Source: Flammula alnicola
Taxonomy: Eukaryota > Basidiomycota > Agaricomycetes > Agaricales > Strophariaceae
Direction of reading: 5' to 3'
Assembly (NCBI GenBank): GCA_015499995.1
Contig: JADNRV010000732.1
Span: 1-15,390 of the forward strand
DNA: 15,390 nt
Shown here: positions 1-9,528 of the stretch, one piece after another
How positions within the stretch are numbered: the first letter of the stretch is position 1
How the letters are laid out: every line of letters starts with the position of its first letter
Position numbers and translations under genes: made by a program
The notes under the pieces: generated by a model
Told to the model about the DNA's origin: nothing
Database searches by the model: none
What the model saw: only the letters and a program-made list of their open reading frames with translations

Positions 1-863
1 TTCTTACGGTTCGGTGACCAACAGTAGCGGTGTCTCTGCCCAGCCCATCTTCCCTCACGAGGAGAGCATCATCGAGATCAATGAGGATCCCCCTCCGCAT
101 CTGACTATTCACTCCTGCGTCCGCGATCTGCGGTTTGATGGAAGACGCCTCTGAATCTCTTTCGTCTGTAGGATTTGGCTTCGTCTCCTTCGATAAAGTG
201 GGTCGATACATCATTATGTTGTTCACGCTAATATCTCAATGTAGAATCTTCTTTTCTTCTACCAGTCGCCGATGGGCTATTCAAAAGTTAGATAGCTAGA
301 CGAACACGACAATGACTCAGCTCACCTTCAATGGCGTCGATCAGCACCGAAATCGGTTCTTTTTTCGTCGAGAAATAAGGCAATCCCTCGGCGAGGGGAG
401 GTGCTGACTGTCCGGCGATGGGCTCGAATCTCAACTCCGCGTACCAATCTTCGTCGTGATAATTCTGGGCGTCACTCACTTCCAGGATATAAGCCATCAA
501 GTCGTCGCTGCCGTCAACTTGCACAATCTCTTCTGCGACTATATACTCAATCCCCTCCACGTTACCGGCCATTTTCATTATTTCGGGTTCGGTAAGGCCT
601 CTGGAAATATCGGCCCAGGTGTTCTTGCCCCTTCCCCGGATAGTGTCGCCAATAAACAAAGTGATGATCTCGTATTCCTTGTCGGCAACAGTCACGAATC
701 TCTTTCCTCCAGGTCCATGTCTGACGGTGGGATCGAAGCCGATGGCAGAGGGATCAGAGAGAGTCAACTCAGTGAGGCGAATCAACATCTTCGGCTCCTT
801 TTCAAGGTCAAACTTGACGGAACTCGCCGCCGACCCTCCTGCATACACCACCGCTAACACCCT
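1..863 (-). pseudogene. FunK1-type fungal protein kinase, partial, with in-frame stop in the HRD motif
   Basis: Read on the minus strand, one long exon starts at an acceptor near 863 (TAG at 864-866) and runs to about 311. A GTGAGC donor and a GAATAG acceptor at about 262-264 join it to a second exon that leaves the window at base 1. The first exon carries FunK1-like signatures: IGFDPTV, GDTIRGRGKNTW, SRGLTEPEI, and near its end SVLIDAIE. The second gives AHRRLVEEKKILH, then TGA, then DISVNNIMMY, RRGILIDLDDALLV and GHRT. The catalytic-loop HRD is therefore H-stop-D: the Arg codon reads TGA, one C-to-T change from CGA. The segment between GRGKNTW and ADISRG also seems to lack the stretch that normally holds the ATP-binding Lys (family knowledge). 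The N-terminal part upstream of 863 was not found. FunK1 is a large eukaryotic-type kinase family in Agaricomycetes with mostly unknown substrates. I judge this a decaying copy. Confidence 0.8.
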
Positions 864-1383
864 CTAAAATCAATCTTTAGTCCGAATTCTTTAATCCTAG
901 TATAAGTGGTGGCTCAGCCAGAGGCTTAGGGTGGAAGCTTAAAACGCATTTGACGTCTTCTCAACTAGTCATTGGGATCGTGGAGATGGTGCTTGGGTAG
1001 CGTTAATCCTGGGATCATCTGATGCTTTCAATCTCCGGTGCTCGACAATCCTCCTTTCTCTTGCTCCTCTGCCACTTTCCCAACGCTCAGTTGGGATTCA
1101 TATGGATATCTACACCGGTCGGCGGGCGTTAGTTTGAGTCCGCATTAGTCTCATCGTCAGCGTCATCGTTGACACCTCAAATTTCAAACATCTTAGGACT
1201 CAACATATTAGCGTTCATTTCCAGCTCTACACTCGGCATTGGATGATGTATGACCAACGGCGAACTTGATGCGGTGGGATGCAGTATTTCTGAGGCAACT
1301 TTCATTCAGAGGTATGTCCGGATCCTGCTTCAAAGAAGATAGATTCCAGCCTTAAACTAATGCACACTTGCATCGTAACCACT
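864..1383. other. Intergenic stretch, or eroded 5' part of the FunK1 gene
   Basis: No convincing exon was found on either strand. On the minus strand a short acidic stretch (1146-1180, about DDADDETNADSN) and a basic one (about 1020-1075) could be remains of the missing FunK1 N-terminus, but neither shows a family motif. The segment also holds the 3' flank of the amine oxidase, which ends at 1384. Confidence 0.4.
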
Positions 1384-3389
1384 CTAATTATTTTCGTATG
1401 GAAGCGAATTTGTGATCTGGGGGAAGCGCTCCATATCCGAGCATAAGCCCCCTTTGATACAATTTGCAATCGTGGTGGCGATGTCGAGGCCTTCAAAGTA
1501 TGCTCCATGCAAGAAACCTGGTCATTATGGGCGCACCATCAGTTTCAAAATACTTCCATCTCTACGAGCCCAGCGAAACTACGCACCGAAATATTTTCTA
1601 CTAGTCGCTTCACCGGCAAAGAAAAGCCTTTCAACATTCGCTCGCAAGTTGTCGAGATGCTGGCTGGCGAACGACGGTGGCCAATTTGAATACGAGCCTC
1701 GGAAAAGAGGGTTGGTATGCCATCGAGGGAAGAAGAACTCCAGGGGTTCTGGGACGGTAACATTGGGGAACATGGATCGCACGACACCCATTACTTCTTC
1801 CTGTACCTGATTATCGGACAGAGCCTCTATTCTCACAGAAAAATCGCCCTTTCCAATGTGTTAAACGCTGCACGGCGTACCTAAGTAGGATTCAATTTGA
1901 TTTACTCACCGTCACTGTTACGAAAACGATGCCAGATCCTGGGAAGAAGTTGGGATGGTCCAAGCTCTGCCACACGGGATATCTTCCTCTCTCGGAGTCT
2001 GCAAAAACGGCCATCTAAATGCCCAAGTTAAACGTTTAGGATCTCTACGAGGGGAAATTTTGAAAGAACCTCTGTATCAAACCAGAACTTCTGGGGGAAT
2101 CGCAAGAATATTTTCGTGTAAGTTGCCATCACCATGCTCTGGATCGCTTCCTGCTTGAAATCTATTTTTCGGCGTATTAGCTTAAGTACGTACTTCGCGG
2201 TGAATAGCAACTGAGAGCATACCAGGTAGTTCTGGATTAAATTGTACGTCATCATTCTGCAGCACTCCCAAGCTAAATGTGCACACGGCGTAGTCGGCGC
2301 TGAGTTTCTCCCCACTGTTCAGCGTGACGGAGACGCCGGCATTTGAATAAGATATCGTCTTGACCGTTGCGTTGAGTCTCTTTTGGTTCGCTTGGAGAAA
2401 CTCCTCGGCTTCCAATTGGATTAAAGTTTTGAATCCCCGTTGGTCAATCGACATCTGGTTGTCGGCTGAGAACCCGCCCTGGTCAGTATTGTAGGTGAAA
2501 TTGTTTCCCTATATATTTCGTGAGGCCTCCTGACATTATAAAAAGAAAAAAGAAAAGTCCGTACCCAAGATGAAGCAATCAGCGAAGATTCCTCGGGAGT
2601 CTGAGCATATTCCCAGTCGAACTGAAAGATACAGTCAGCATTATAAAATCGCCCTGGAATTGATATATTCTCCTACATACCTGATAGTACTCGGCGGCTC
2701 GAGCATGAGGACCTTGTGATTTCGCTTTAATAAGGGAGTAGCCAGTTCGCGCAGAGGTATCAACAAGACTTCCATCAACACGGGCGCCTAAATCAATGGT
2801 AGACAAATAAGGCAAGTTAAAAAATTATCCAACTGTGGGTTGGGATAAAAATACTTAAGACGCACCACCTAGAACAGTAAGACTTGTGAAATTATCGCCA
2901 GACTGATTGAAGACATCTAGCCAATCGACAAATCCAGTACTGTCATACGTTGCTACAAGAGTCGAAGGGTCAGATCTGAATCGAGACGCGGTCTTGCGGG
3001 GAATCCACTCACTGACACTCCCAAACCAATCGTTAAACTGCGTCTTGACGTCGTGCTTCTTCGCCAGCACAAAAATCGGATTCGCGGGTCCGTCCCACTC
3101 TGGGTACCCTGTATCCAATTCGGGCCTTGCTCGATTGTCTTGTTCGCAAACGTCGCCGTCATCATCCTCCCGCCAAGCTCGCCGCGAGCTTCAACAATGA
3201 CAAAGTCATCGATACCGCTCTCGTGCAGAGTGCGTGCGGCTATGACACCGCCACACCGCCTCCAAGGATAAGCACCTTGGGGTGTTTGGACGCGCCAGCC
3301 GTGCCTTGCGCTGCGACAGAGCGTGCGGCCGAGCCAAGCAGAAGAAGGGCAGATAAAATTCGAACTCTGAAGGAAAGTAGACCCATCAT
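1384..3389 (-). pseudogene. Secreted FAD-dependent polyamine/amine oxidase, nine exons, two frameshifts in exon 1
   Basis: Flavin amine oxidases oxidise amine or polyamine C-N bonds to aldehyde, H2O2 and a smaller amine. Exons (minus): 3389-3013, 2952-2866, 2787-2681, 2621-2565, 2508-2223, 2161-2070, 2014-1910, 1848-1587, 1517-1384; all introns are GT-AG, 55-78 nt, with consistent phases. The start is the first of two ATGs, followed by a hydrophobic signal peptide (about residues 1-27, cleavage near SVAA/Q), so the product should be secreted. Recognisable blocks: HPKVLILGGGVA, VEARGELGGRM, EQGPNWIQG, SLVDTSARTGYSLI, TPEESSLIASSWGNNF, RGFKTLIQ, VCTFSLGVLQ, FPRWHTNPLFRGSYSNWP, RLFFAGEATSRKYFG and FLHGAYFEGLDIA. 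Exon 1 changes frame twice, near 3247-3249 (inside the GGGVAG nucleotide-binding motif) and near 3089-3092; each looks like one lost G from a GGG. Total 1507 nt; two more bases would give 502 codons. Either a young pseudogene or two sequencing errors. Confidence 0.88.
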
Positions 3390-3436
3390 GGCACGTGTAT
3401 GCACGAAGTTGAGGGTGAAGGAGGGCGGGGCCAACT

Positions 3437-3458
3437 ATTGGCGTGCGCTAAATAAATG
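3437..3458 (-). promoter_or_regulatory. Possible CCAAT box and AT-rich element upstream of the amine oxidase
   Basis: On the minus strand a CCAAT pentamer (3437-3441) lies about 48 nt before the amine oxidase ATG at 3389, with ATTTATTTA just upstream (3450-3458). Spacing and order are not classical for a TATA promoter, so this is only a candidate. Confidence 0.25.
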
Positions 3459-3636
3459 TAATGCGATCCGATCTGACGCCAAACTCTTGCCACTTGCTTT
3501 AGATTTATGTGAACAAGCACCTTCTTATCTTGGGTCAGTCGTATATTGAGTTTGCGATCAACTCTCTCAGGTCACGACCCACGAGTCTCAGGGGGAGTCG
3601 GCAGTTACTGAGCGACAAGTCGGAAGAACTACCCAC

Positions 3637-3774
3637 ATGAGCACTCCAGGTCCATATGACAGCATGTCGAACCCAGCTTCACCTACGGTGCCAGAGGTTC
3701 ACAGACTTCTTTCAGCTTTTCCAGCTTACGCGTCGCGAGATAACAAGATAAGGACATTCCATCAACAATCATGA
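3637..3774 (+). CDS. Unrecognised small ORF, 45 aa
   Basis: An ATG-to-TGA ORF sits between the divergent promoter side of the amine oxidase and the 3' end of the DUF89 gene. It begins MSTPGPYDSMSNPASPTVPE, is rich in Ser and Pro at the N-terminus, then gives VHRLLSAFPAYASR. It shows no known motif, signal peptide or membrane segment. It could be a first exon of an eroded plus-strand gene, since no continuation was found before 3850, or it could be chance. The rest of 3390-3849 shows nothing else I can support. Confidence 0.2.
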   Translation: MSTPGPYDSMSNPASPTVPEVHRLLSAFPAYASRDNKIRTFHQQS

Positions 3775-3849
3775 TCGAGCCCCTTTCAGGATAAGGACTA
3801 AGGCCGCCTCTCGGAGTTAGTGATAGTGGATATGTATTGTGCCCTCCTG

Positions 3850-6266
3850 TTACCTCTTTTCAGATTTCTGCAAGAACGACACCAAGGCATACCTAGAACG
3901 AATTGCATTCGTGAGTCAGCCTGTCAATTTCGATGCCGCATTCACACTTACCGCCCATCTACCCTCCATTTCTCACTACTCTGATCGAGCCGTTCGGCGA
4001 CGTCTTTGGCGACACCGACAACGACATCGGCTTTATTGGTTCGGAGACTGAGGATGGGAAATGATCCGGCCAAAGGACCTGATGGAAGGTACATATTAAA
4101 TAAATTCAATTAGAGAGATAACACAAGGTTTCAGCTGGTGACGCACCTATCGCTTCCGCGAAGGGTGTCCACGCTGGCCAGCGTACGTCACCTGTAAGCC
4201 TGATCCACGACCATGAGCATGTAGTACGTGAAGTATATTTGTCTGCGACTTACTTTCTAAAACTGAAACGAAGGGTGTCATTTTGACCACGCATATTAAT
4301 CATTCTTCAAAGAACGTACTTGAGATCACCCTTTACCTTCAGTCAATATTACCGAAGTCTGAAAGTCATGCCAACGGCTCACTTTAAATACAACAAGTCC
4401 ACTCTCCTTCAACATCCCAAAGGTCTGTGGCGCGTCCGTCTCCATATCCCAATACGGTCTAGGTGTCGTCCAAAATTCGGCGCTCTTGCTCGCAGAGTCA
4501 CCGCCAAGAGGAGTATCCACAGGAACGGACAAGCAAAATATTCCTTTGTCGAGGTATGATCTCCATCGAGAGACCATCTGAGAGAGATTTTCTAGCTGGA
4601 CCCTCGATTCGGGGCCATCCGTAGCTTCGGTGGGGAAGAAAGACGATTCGGCAAGCGCAGCAAATGTGTCCTTAAAATCAGGAGGCGTCACATCCGACAC
4701 AAACCAAGGAATGAGCTTGGGACTGAAAGGATTTGGGTATTAGTTTCATGCAGCTGGTATAAGCCTTGTCCACGACGACGACTTACTGGAATACAGCTTT
4801 CGAGACGTAAGGCGTATACGTGACCAGAAAGTCAGCGAAAACCAGGTCTGTAAAGAGCTGCAAGGTCCTTAGCAGTTACATGGGCCGATATAGTTACGAT
4901 ATGATGGCTACCTCGAAGCCAGCTGCGAAAGACCAAAATAATAAATATCAATCAATACTTCCACGATTAAAATGCAGTAAGAAACTGACAATTATCCAAG
5001 ATAAAGTCAACTTGGTCGTGCTTCAAAGTCTGTATGTGTTTCCAGACGGACTCCTCGTCGTCTTTAAGGATGAATTTTTGTCTCGCAGCCTGTGCTTCTT
5101 TCCCCACTGACTGCAAGTGCTGAATATCCGCTTGCGACAGGTGGGTAAGCAGCGACAGATCCTGGAACGATAGATTGAAACAGAGTCAGGGACGTGGAGA
5201 GAGAAGATGAGGGTCACTGACTGTTGCATTGCCCCTAAACGTCTCGTCAGAGCCAATATCCATGATTCCGCGATGCACCACGCCAATAAATGTAAACATA
5301 CCAAAGACACATCTGGATCATCTCATTAAATAAAACCTTCAGCTTTTCGGGATCCGATTTGATGTCTTCTTCGTCGGTTCCAAGTTCGTGCATAGTAGTT
5401 GCAATCTCTACATGAAATCATTAGGATTATCGAGGCAGAGAAGGAATACATCGGCGACATCAACTTACGAAGAATAGATTTTCTAGATTGTTTGAAAGTC
5501 CTCATTTTCTGCTCATAGAAGGGATCCTCTTCCTTCCAACTGTCTGTTTGCATAAAGAAAGATCGAAGAAGGCGATACCTATATTTATATAAGAGTACTT
5601 GTCCATGGTGTTATCGATGAGTACATACAAATAACATCTGCAGAACAAGATAACGATTAACGCTGAAAGCAGGGATGGGATGACCACGTTACTCAGCGAA
5701 TAGCCATGGCGCAGTAAACCATGTGTTCCTTTTATCTTCTTCCAACGCCGCGAGTTCCGAATTGTAAAGGTCTGCGCTTGCTTCGCCATCGTCTGGAATA
5801 CATCTACGTCAAGGTCAGCACAACGGAACAAGAAAACTCTCTGCGAAGAGCAAGACTCACTCCAATGGCCTATCCCTGGCCATCTCATACTTCAATTTGC
5901 TCACTTTCTCGATGATCCCGGTGCCTTCTGTGACTTTCTTCTGCAAAGCAGCTCTCTTCTCGCCATCGCCATCGGCGATCCCATTCAGTTGTATTGACAG
6001 TGTATGGCACGCATTATGCAGATAATCAACGACGCCAGTGATGATGATCGGCCAGCGTTTGACGACGGTTTCGTATCTGGCAGAAAACGCATGAAGGCGT
6101 TGTTTAGAGAGAAGGTCGCGGATGAAATCAAGATGAAATAACTCACGAGAATCTGAAGCGAATGAAACGCAGAATAAGTGAGGATGGGAGATTGCACCGA
6201 TTGTTGAATTGCTTACCCGGACTTGTCAGTTGGATCGTAGGGCGGGTAAGGCGACAAAAAGGTCAT
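3850..6266 (-). CDS. DUF89/ARMT1-type damage-control phosphatase, 17 exons, 485 aa
   Basis: DUF89 subfamily III proteins (yeast YMR027W, human ARMT1) are metal-dependent phosphatases of sugar phosphates and related damaged metabolites, usually cytosolic. Exons (minus): 6266-6217, 6152-6147, 6076-5861, 5803-5693, 5637-5629, 5578-5469, 5407-5302, 5234-5222, 5161-4990, 4922-4912, 4857-4787, 4722-4383, 4330-4320, 4262-4254, 4199-4147, 4078-3952, 3892-3850. They sum to 1458 nt, exactly 486 codons, with phases agreeing at all 16 GT-AG junctions. The start is MTFLSPYPPYD. Motifs: TVVKRWPIII, KLKYEMARDRP, APWLFAECYLYRLLRSFF, FILDNSGFELFTDLVFADFL (metal-site D263-N264), IPWFVSD (D302), FWTTPRPYWDM, FKGDLNFRKLTGDVRW (from G406) and LRTNKADVVVG, where R442-K445 is the subfamily RTxK motif. 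Six exons are 6-13 nt; two of them encode the GDLNFRK core. No break was seen, and length fits the family. Confidence 0.93.
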
Positions 6267-6566
6267 CGTCGTATCTAGCAACCCCAGCTTTTCAAAATCA
6301 TCTCGGGCCGGGTGAAGAGTTGCCGAACGCCTCTAATGTTACTTACCCACTTCGCGAATTCTCCTTACTAATGCTCATGCATAAAAGAACCTCCCCATTC
6401 CATCGCCAGAGACTCCCACACTGGGCAACGTATATACACCTCCATTGGCTGGAATATTCCCGCCTGAACATACCCAGTCAGACACCATACTTACTTTTAT
6501 CCGAACTCGCAGGTCCCGAAAAAAACCCTTATAAGTAGCAGGAAATTTACATCATTCAAGTTATTT
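6267..6566. other. Intergenic stretch upstream of the DUF89 gene
   Basis: This holds the 5' flank of the minus-strand DUF89 gene and the spent end of the adenylation-domain remnant. No convincing ORF, TATA box or repeat was seen; the plus-strand open frame over it has no family resemblance. Confidence 0.4.
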
Positions 6567-7736
6567 TTACTCGCAGTGGTTCTGAGGCATATTGCGTACA
6601 AGACGAAACTTCCACTTCTCCCCCTGAAGACCGTTGGAGCAGTCCAATCTGACCGGACGCTCGGAAGGAGGAGCTCGGATACGCGTCGAGCACGCCGTTG
6701 GGTATAGCGTCGCAGGCAAAGAGTGGAATCTGCCGGACAAGGAGACGCGCTGGCACACAAGACCGTGCACAGCCGCTGATGGAATCTAAGTATATGGAAA
6801 ATACACGACGTACCATCGTAAAGAACACGCACATGCCCAAGCTGTGGAAGAGCTCCAATCCGAAGCTACCAAGAACTCGTCCGGCGAACTGATGAACCGG
6901 GAAATCTGCGGGAACGTATTAAATTCTTTTCCAGCTAATGCGGTACAAGAACACCTTTGATCTCTCCGTGGTGTAAAACGGCAACTGCTTGACCAAGATA
7001 TAACTTTTGGAAAGAGTGAGCTCGAGCTTGAGGAATGGGTCATGATTGAAATATCTCCCGCTTTACACTCGTATGTCGGCAGCGAATTATACGTATTATG
7101 TCCTGGATATAGGGAGGAGAAGATGGGTAGCTCGCATAGAAGGGGGAATCTGCACATTCTTTGGTGTATTCCTCGAGCGCTTGGCTTGCAACGAGTTGAG
7201 TTCCAGTATTAAATATTACGGCCTTGGGCTGAGATTCCTTGAGTAAATGTGCAACAACGGTGGAAGAGAAGCGGGGAGATATGGGGAAGGCAATGACTCC
7301 TGCACGCATCAAGCCCTACATATCAAACTAAGTATCCCGTCCATTATGAAGTACATAGTTGTAATATATAAACACACAGCTATGGCGGTGAGGTACGTCA
7401 TCGTATCTGAAGAGAGACTGGATTGTGAAAATGATATGGTAAATGGCTATAGGACTTACCGGTCTTGAGAAGTATTACAACCACTGGTGCATGACAAGAA
7501 CTGGCAGAGCGTCGGAAATTGATGGCATTAGAAATCCATTGACCGGTACGATGAACCGCTGGAACAAGTTCCTGGTAGGCATAAGGTCTCAAACATGTTC
7601 CGTCTCCCGTGGGATAAATAAGAGCAGGGTGGGTCGGGTTTTCCTTGAAGTGAAAGTCGAGTGCGAACTCCAAAGGTAGGTCGTCAGGAGGGGGGGTGAA
7701 GACACAGGTATCTGACTCGCGAATGCTTGCAATCAT
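6567..7736 (-). pseudogene. Truncated, decayed adenylation (AMP-binding) domain, adenylate-forming reductase type
   Basis: The start is probably the ATG at 7736 (MIASIRESDTCVFTPPPDDL). Three clean exons follow: 7736-7460, 7406-7378 and from 7315. They give the N-terminus of an ANL-type adenylation domain: LEFALDFHFKENPTHPALIY, VVVILLKT, DTMTYLTAIA, GLMRAGVIAFPISPR, VAHLLKESQPKAVIFNT and ALEEYTKECADSP. The frame then breaks near 7091-7101, after which YECKAGDISIMTH plus a phosphate-loop remnant SSSSSSLFPKVISW appears in another frame. A second break lies near 6985-6998. A possible intron (6906-6954) leads to FAGRVLGSFG and ELFHSLGMCVFFTM, then a doubtful 38-nt intron, AAVHGLV, and degenerate sequence to a stop at 6567. 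No ATP-binding A5-A10 motifs, thiolation domain or reductase domain follow before the DUF89 start. Intact relatives activate a carboxylic acid as its adenylate; this copy cannot. Confidence 0.8.
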
Positions 7737-8570
7737 ATTCGAGATTATGCGCTGAGAAACGGATTCGCGAATACATGGGTCTCTATAATAGCGCCCTATT
7801 CCTTGTCGCCCCAATCCACATCAACATCACCGAATGATACCTCCCAGTATTATGGCCCATCCGATAGGAGTCCTCAGTCGGTGTACACTTGTTTCACACC
7901 CAGTTTCGACCTCTGTACCTACCGAACGTGACGGATTGTACTGGTTTGGCCAAAAGGTGGGTACTGGCCGAAATCAAACGTGATGATAGCAATTTTATCT
8001 CAGCCCCAACATCGGCGGCGCAGCCAAGTTTTGCTTGTGGTAAATATAATCCCAATCTGATGGAGTCAGATGGACGGTGTTTTGTACTTCTGATATGGGG
8101 AACCTATTTACATAAAGACGTCTAATTTCAAGTTCTGGATAATGTGATTCATATTACAACAATTTGTGGTTTCTGATGGAATTCATCATCTCTGGCGCAA
8201 CCAAACTTTGTGTAGACCTAAAATCGCACGACCTTACTACTATACGAGGTCTACACTCGAGTTGAGCTATGCATTTCTTTCTGAATTTCGTGTTGATATA
8301 TTAACTCAGATGTGTTTCATTCTAAAGGTATACCCTGATTCCAGTTCGGAAGTTATTTCTGAGAGTAAATACTTAAGCTAGTAAGTGTCCCATACGCGTG
8401 CAGAGCGTGCAGTTACCGTGGAGAGTAGACTCCAAGCGCGCGAGCAAAGCACGCTCATGCACGCCTGCCACGCTTTTTTTTCTCCGCACAGGTGTAAGTC
8501 TGAAGCTATTTCAGATGAAAATGGGCGCTGTCCTGAGGTAACGTAACTTCGAATTGATACCTCGCGAATT
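7737..8570. other. Gene-poor spacer
   Basis: This includes the 5' flank of the adenylation-domain remnant. Open frames here are short, unlike any family I know, and not linked by plausible splice sites. The part from about 8100 to 8380 is AT-rich. Confidence 0.4.
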
Positions 8571-8578
8571 TGACAGCG

Positions 8579-8716
8579 ATGCATGAAGAAAGCATGAAGA
8601 GGGCACACAATGTGAAACTTGAACTTTCCGATATCATCAGAAGGCCCAAAGTCTTGGAAGATTTATTTCTGGGGACATACAACGGTCTTCCGGACACTGT
8701 CCCACCCAGATTTTAA
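8579..8716 (+). CDS. Unrecognised small ORF or gene fragment, 45 aa
   Basis: An ATG-to-TAA frame just after an acceptor-like TTTGACAG (ending 8576) reads MHEESMKRAHNVKLELSDII and then RRPKVLEDLFLGTYNGLPDT, ending VPPRF. The composition looks protein-like: charged and hydrophilic, with no membrane segment. A second open frame over 8714-8825 gives SEDSMSSQSEFEVMKSKDQ and ends IPSLF, which could be a further exon or the same tail after a frame change. I do not recognise the family. It may be the 3' end of a gene whose 5' part is lost. Confidence 0.3.
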   Translation: MHEESMKRAHNVKLELSDIIRRPKVLEDLFLGTYNGLPDTVPPRF

Positions 8717-9006
8717 GTTTGGTGAAAGTGAGGATTCGATGTCCTCGCAGTCCGAATTCGAGGTGATGAAGTCCAAGGATCAGAAAAACGACGCTGAACA
8801 TGTAAAGATTCCGTCTCTTTTCTAGAAACGCATGAGATGTGTAAATACCCGGGTGTGTGCAAGTTGCACATTAAGCTTACAGCTATATTCAAAACGATAG
8901 AGCTAGTAGCGTCCTAATTAGCTACGGTCACCTGCAGTGAGATCAACCTCGGTTATCTCTGCCATCTTATTGGATGGAAACAAGATCACGGCAATTACCG
9001 ACCTCG

Positions 9007-9065
9007 CGAGGTGGCTCGAGCCTCGACAACTCGACTCAACTCGAAATTTCGAGTTATCCACCTCG
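9007..9065. repeat. CTCG-rich imperfect inverted repeat with an 18-bp perfect palindrome
   Basis: An 18-bp perfect palindrome (9038-9055, AACTCGAAATTTCGAGTT) lies inside 8-bp inverted arms CGAGGTGG (9007-9014) and CCACCTCG (9058-9065). The surrounding 9001-9090 is dense in CTCG and CTCGAC units and unusually CpG-rich for this spacer. It may be a small repeat-element remnant or a structured regulatory patch; no coding reading is credible. Confidence 0.6.
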
Positions 9066-9339
9066 ACTCGCCTCGCCGCGCCTCGACGGCAACACTGATG
9101 AATTTTATACTCCGACTAATGCCGAGATGTGGCTAAATCACTTAGATATCCACTGCGATTTTCATCTCTTCTGCTTCAACAACTTCCATTGCTGCTATGC
9201 CTCTACATCATTTACAACAATATACATCCATCTCTGCCTGCATCGAACAAAAAATGGAGCAAAGGGCATGATGTGATGGTCCACTTTGAGGTGGTGTTTG
9301 GGGTACATTTGAGCCAATAAAATCCTCGGTTTCACTGAC

Positions 9340-9528
9340 TTGAATCACTTGAGTTTTGTCGTCCATTATACTATGTACAAATCGGTGCGCGTAGACGACG
9401 AAGACGTGTTTAACCAGTTGTCTGATGAGCCAGATATCAGCGGCATTCAGGCGGCAACTCTTCGGAGATCAAAAAATTGGAACGTTGGAAGGCTCCTGTC
9501 GCATCACCAGGCGTTATATCTTGGGTAG
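9340..9528 (+). other. Unrecognised open frame, possible relic exon
   Basis: A 62-codon open frame contains a hydrophilic, protein-like middle: SVRVDDEDVFNQLSDEPDIS then GIQAATLRRSKNWNVGRLL. There are no recognised motifs and no splice-linked neighbours. It might be a chance frame in the spacer. The rest of 8830-10073 holds only the inverted repeat and the MITE-like element. Confidence 0.15.

Noticed and set aside
2..154. Open plus-strand frame at the left edge that looks like a gene's 3' end
   Set aside because: The minus strand over the same bases encodes FunK1 motifs (NNIMMY, ILIDLDDALLV, GHRT), so the plus frame is a shadow.
456..867. Plus-strand frames of 82-133 aa
   Set aside because: They lie antisense to the long FunK1 exon and show no family resemblance.
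3839..4060. Plus-strand frames that suggested a separate gene
   Set aside because: They are antisense to the last exons of the DUF89 gene (LRTNKADVVVG and the WRVDGRYALVSF end), which are clearly the coding strand.
6776..6813. A 38-nt intron in the adenylation-domain relic
   Set aside because: GT and AG are present and the joined frame gives AAVHGLV, but 38 nt is shorter than the other introns here and the gene is dead, so it is not relied on.
9001..9092. CRISPR-like or simple tandem array
   Set aside because: Units are irregular in length and spacing, and the genome is eukaryotic; it is better described as an inverted-repeat patch.
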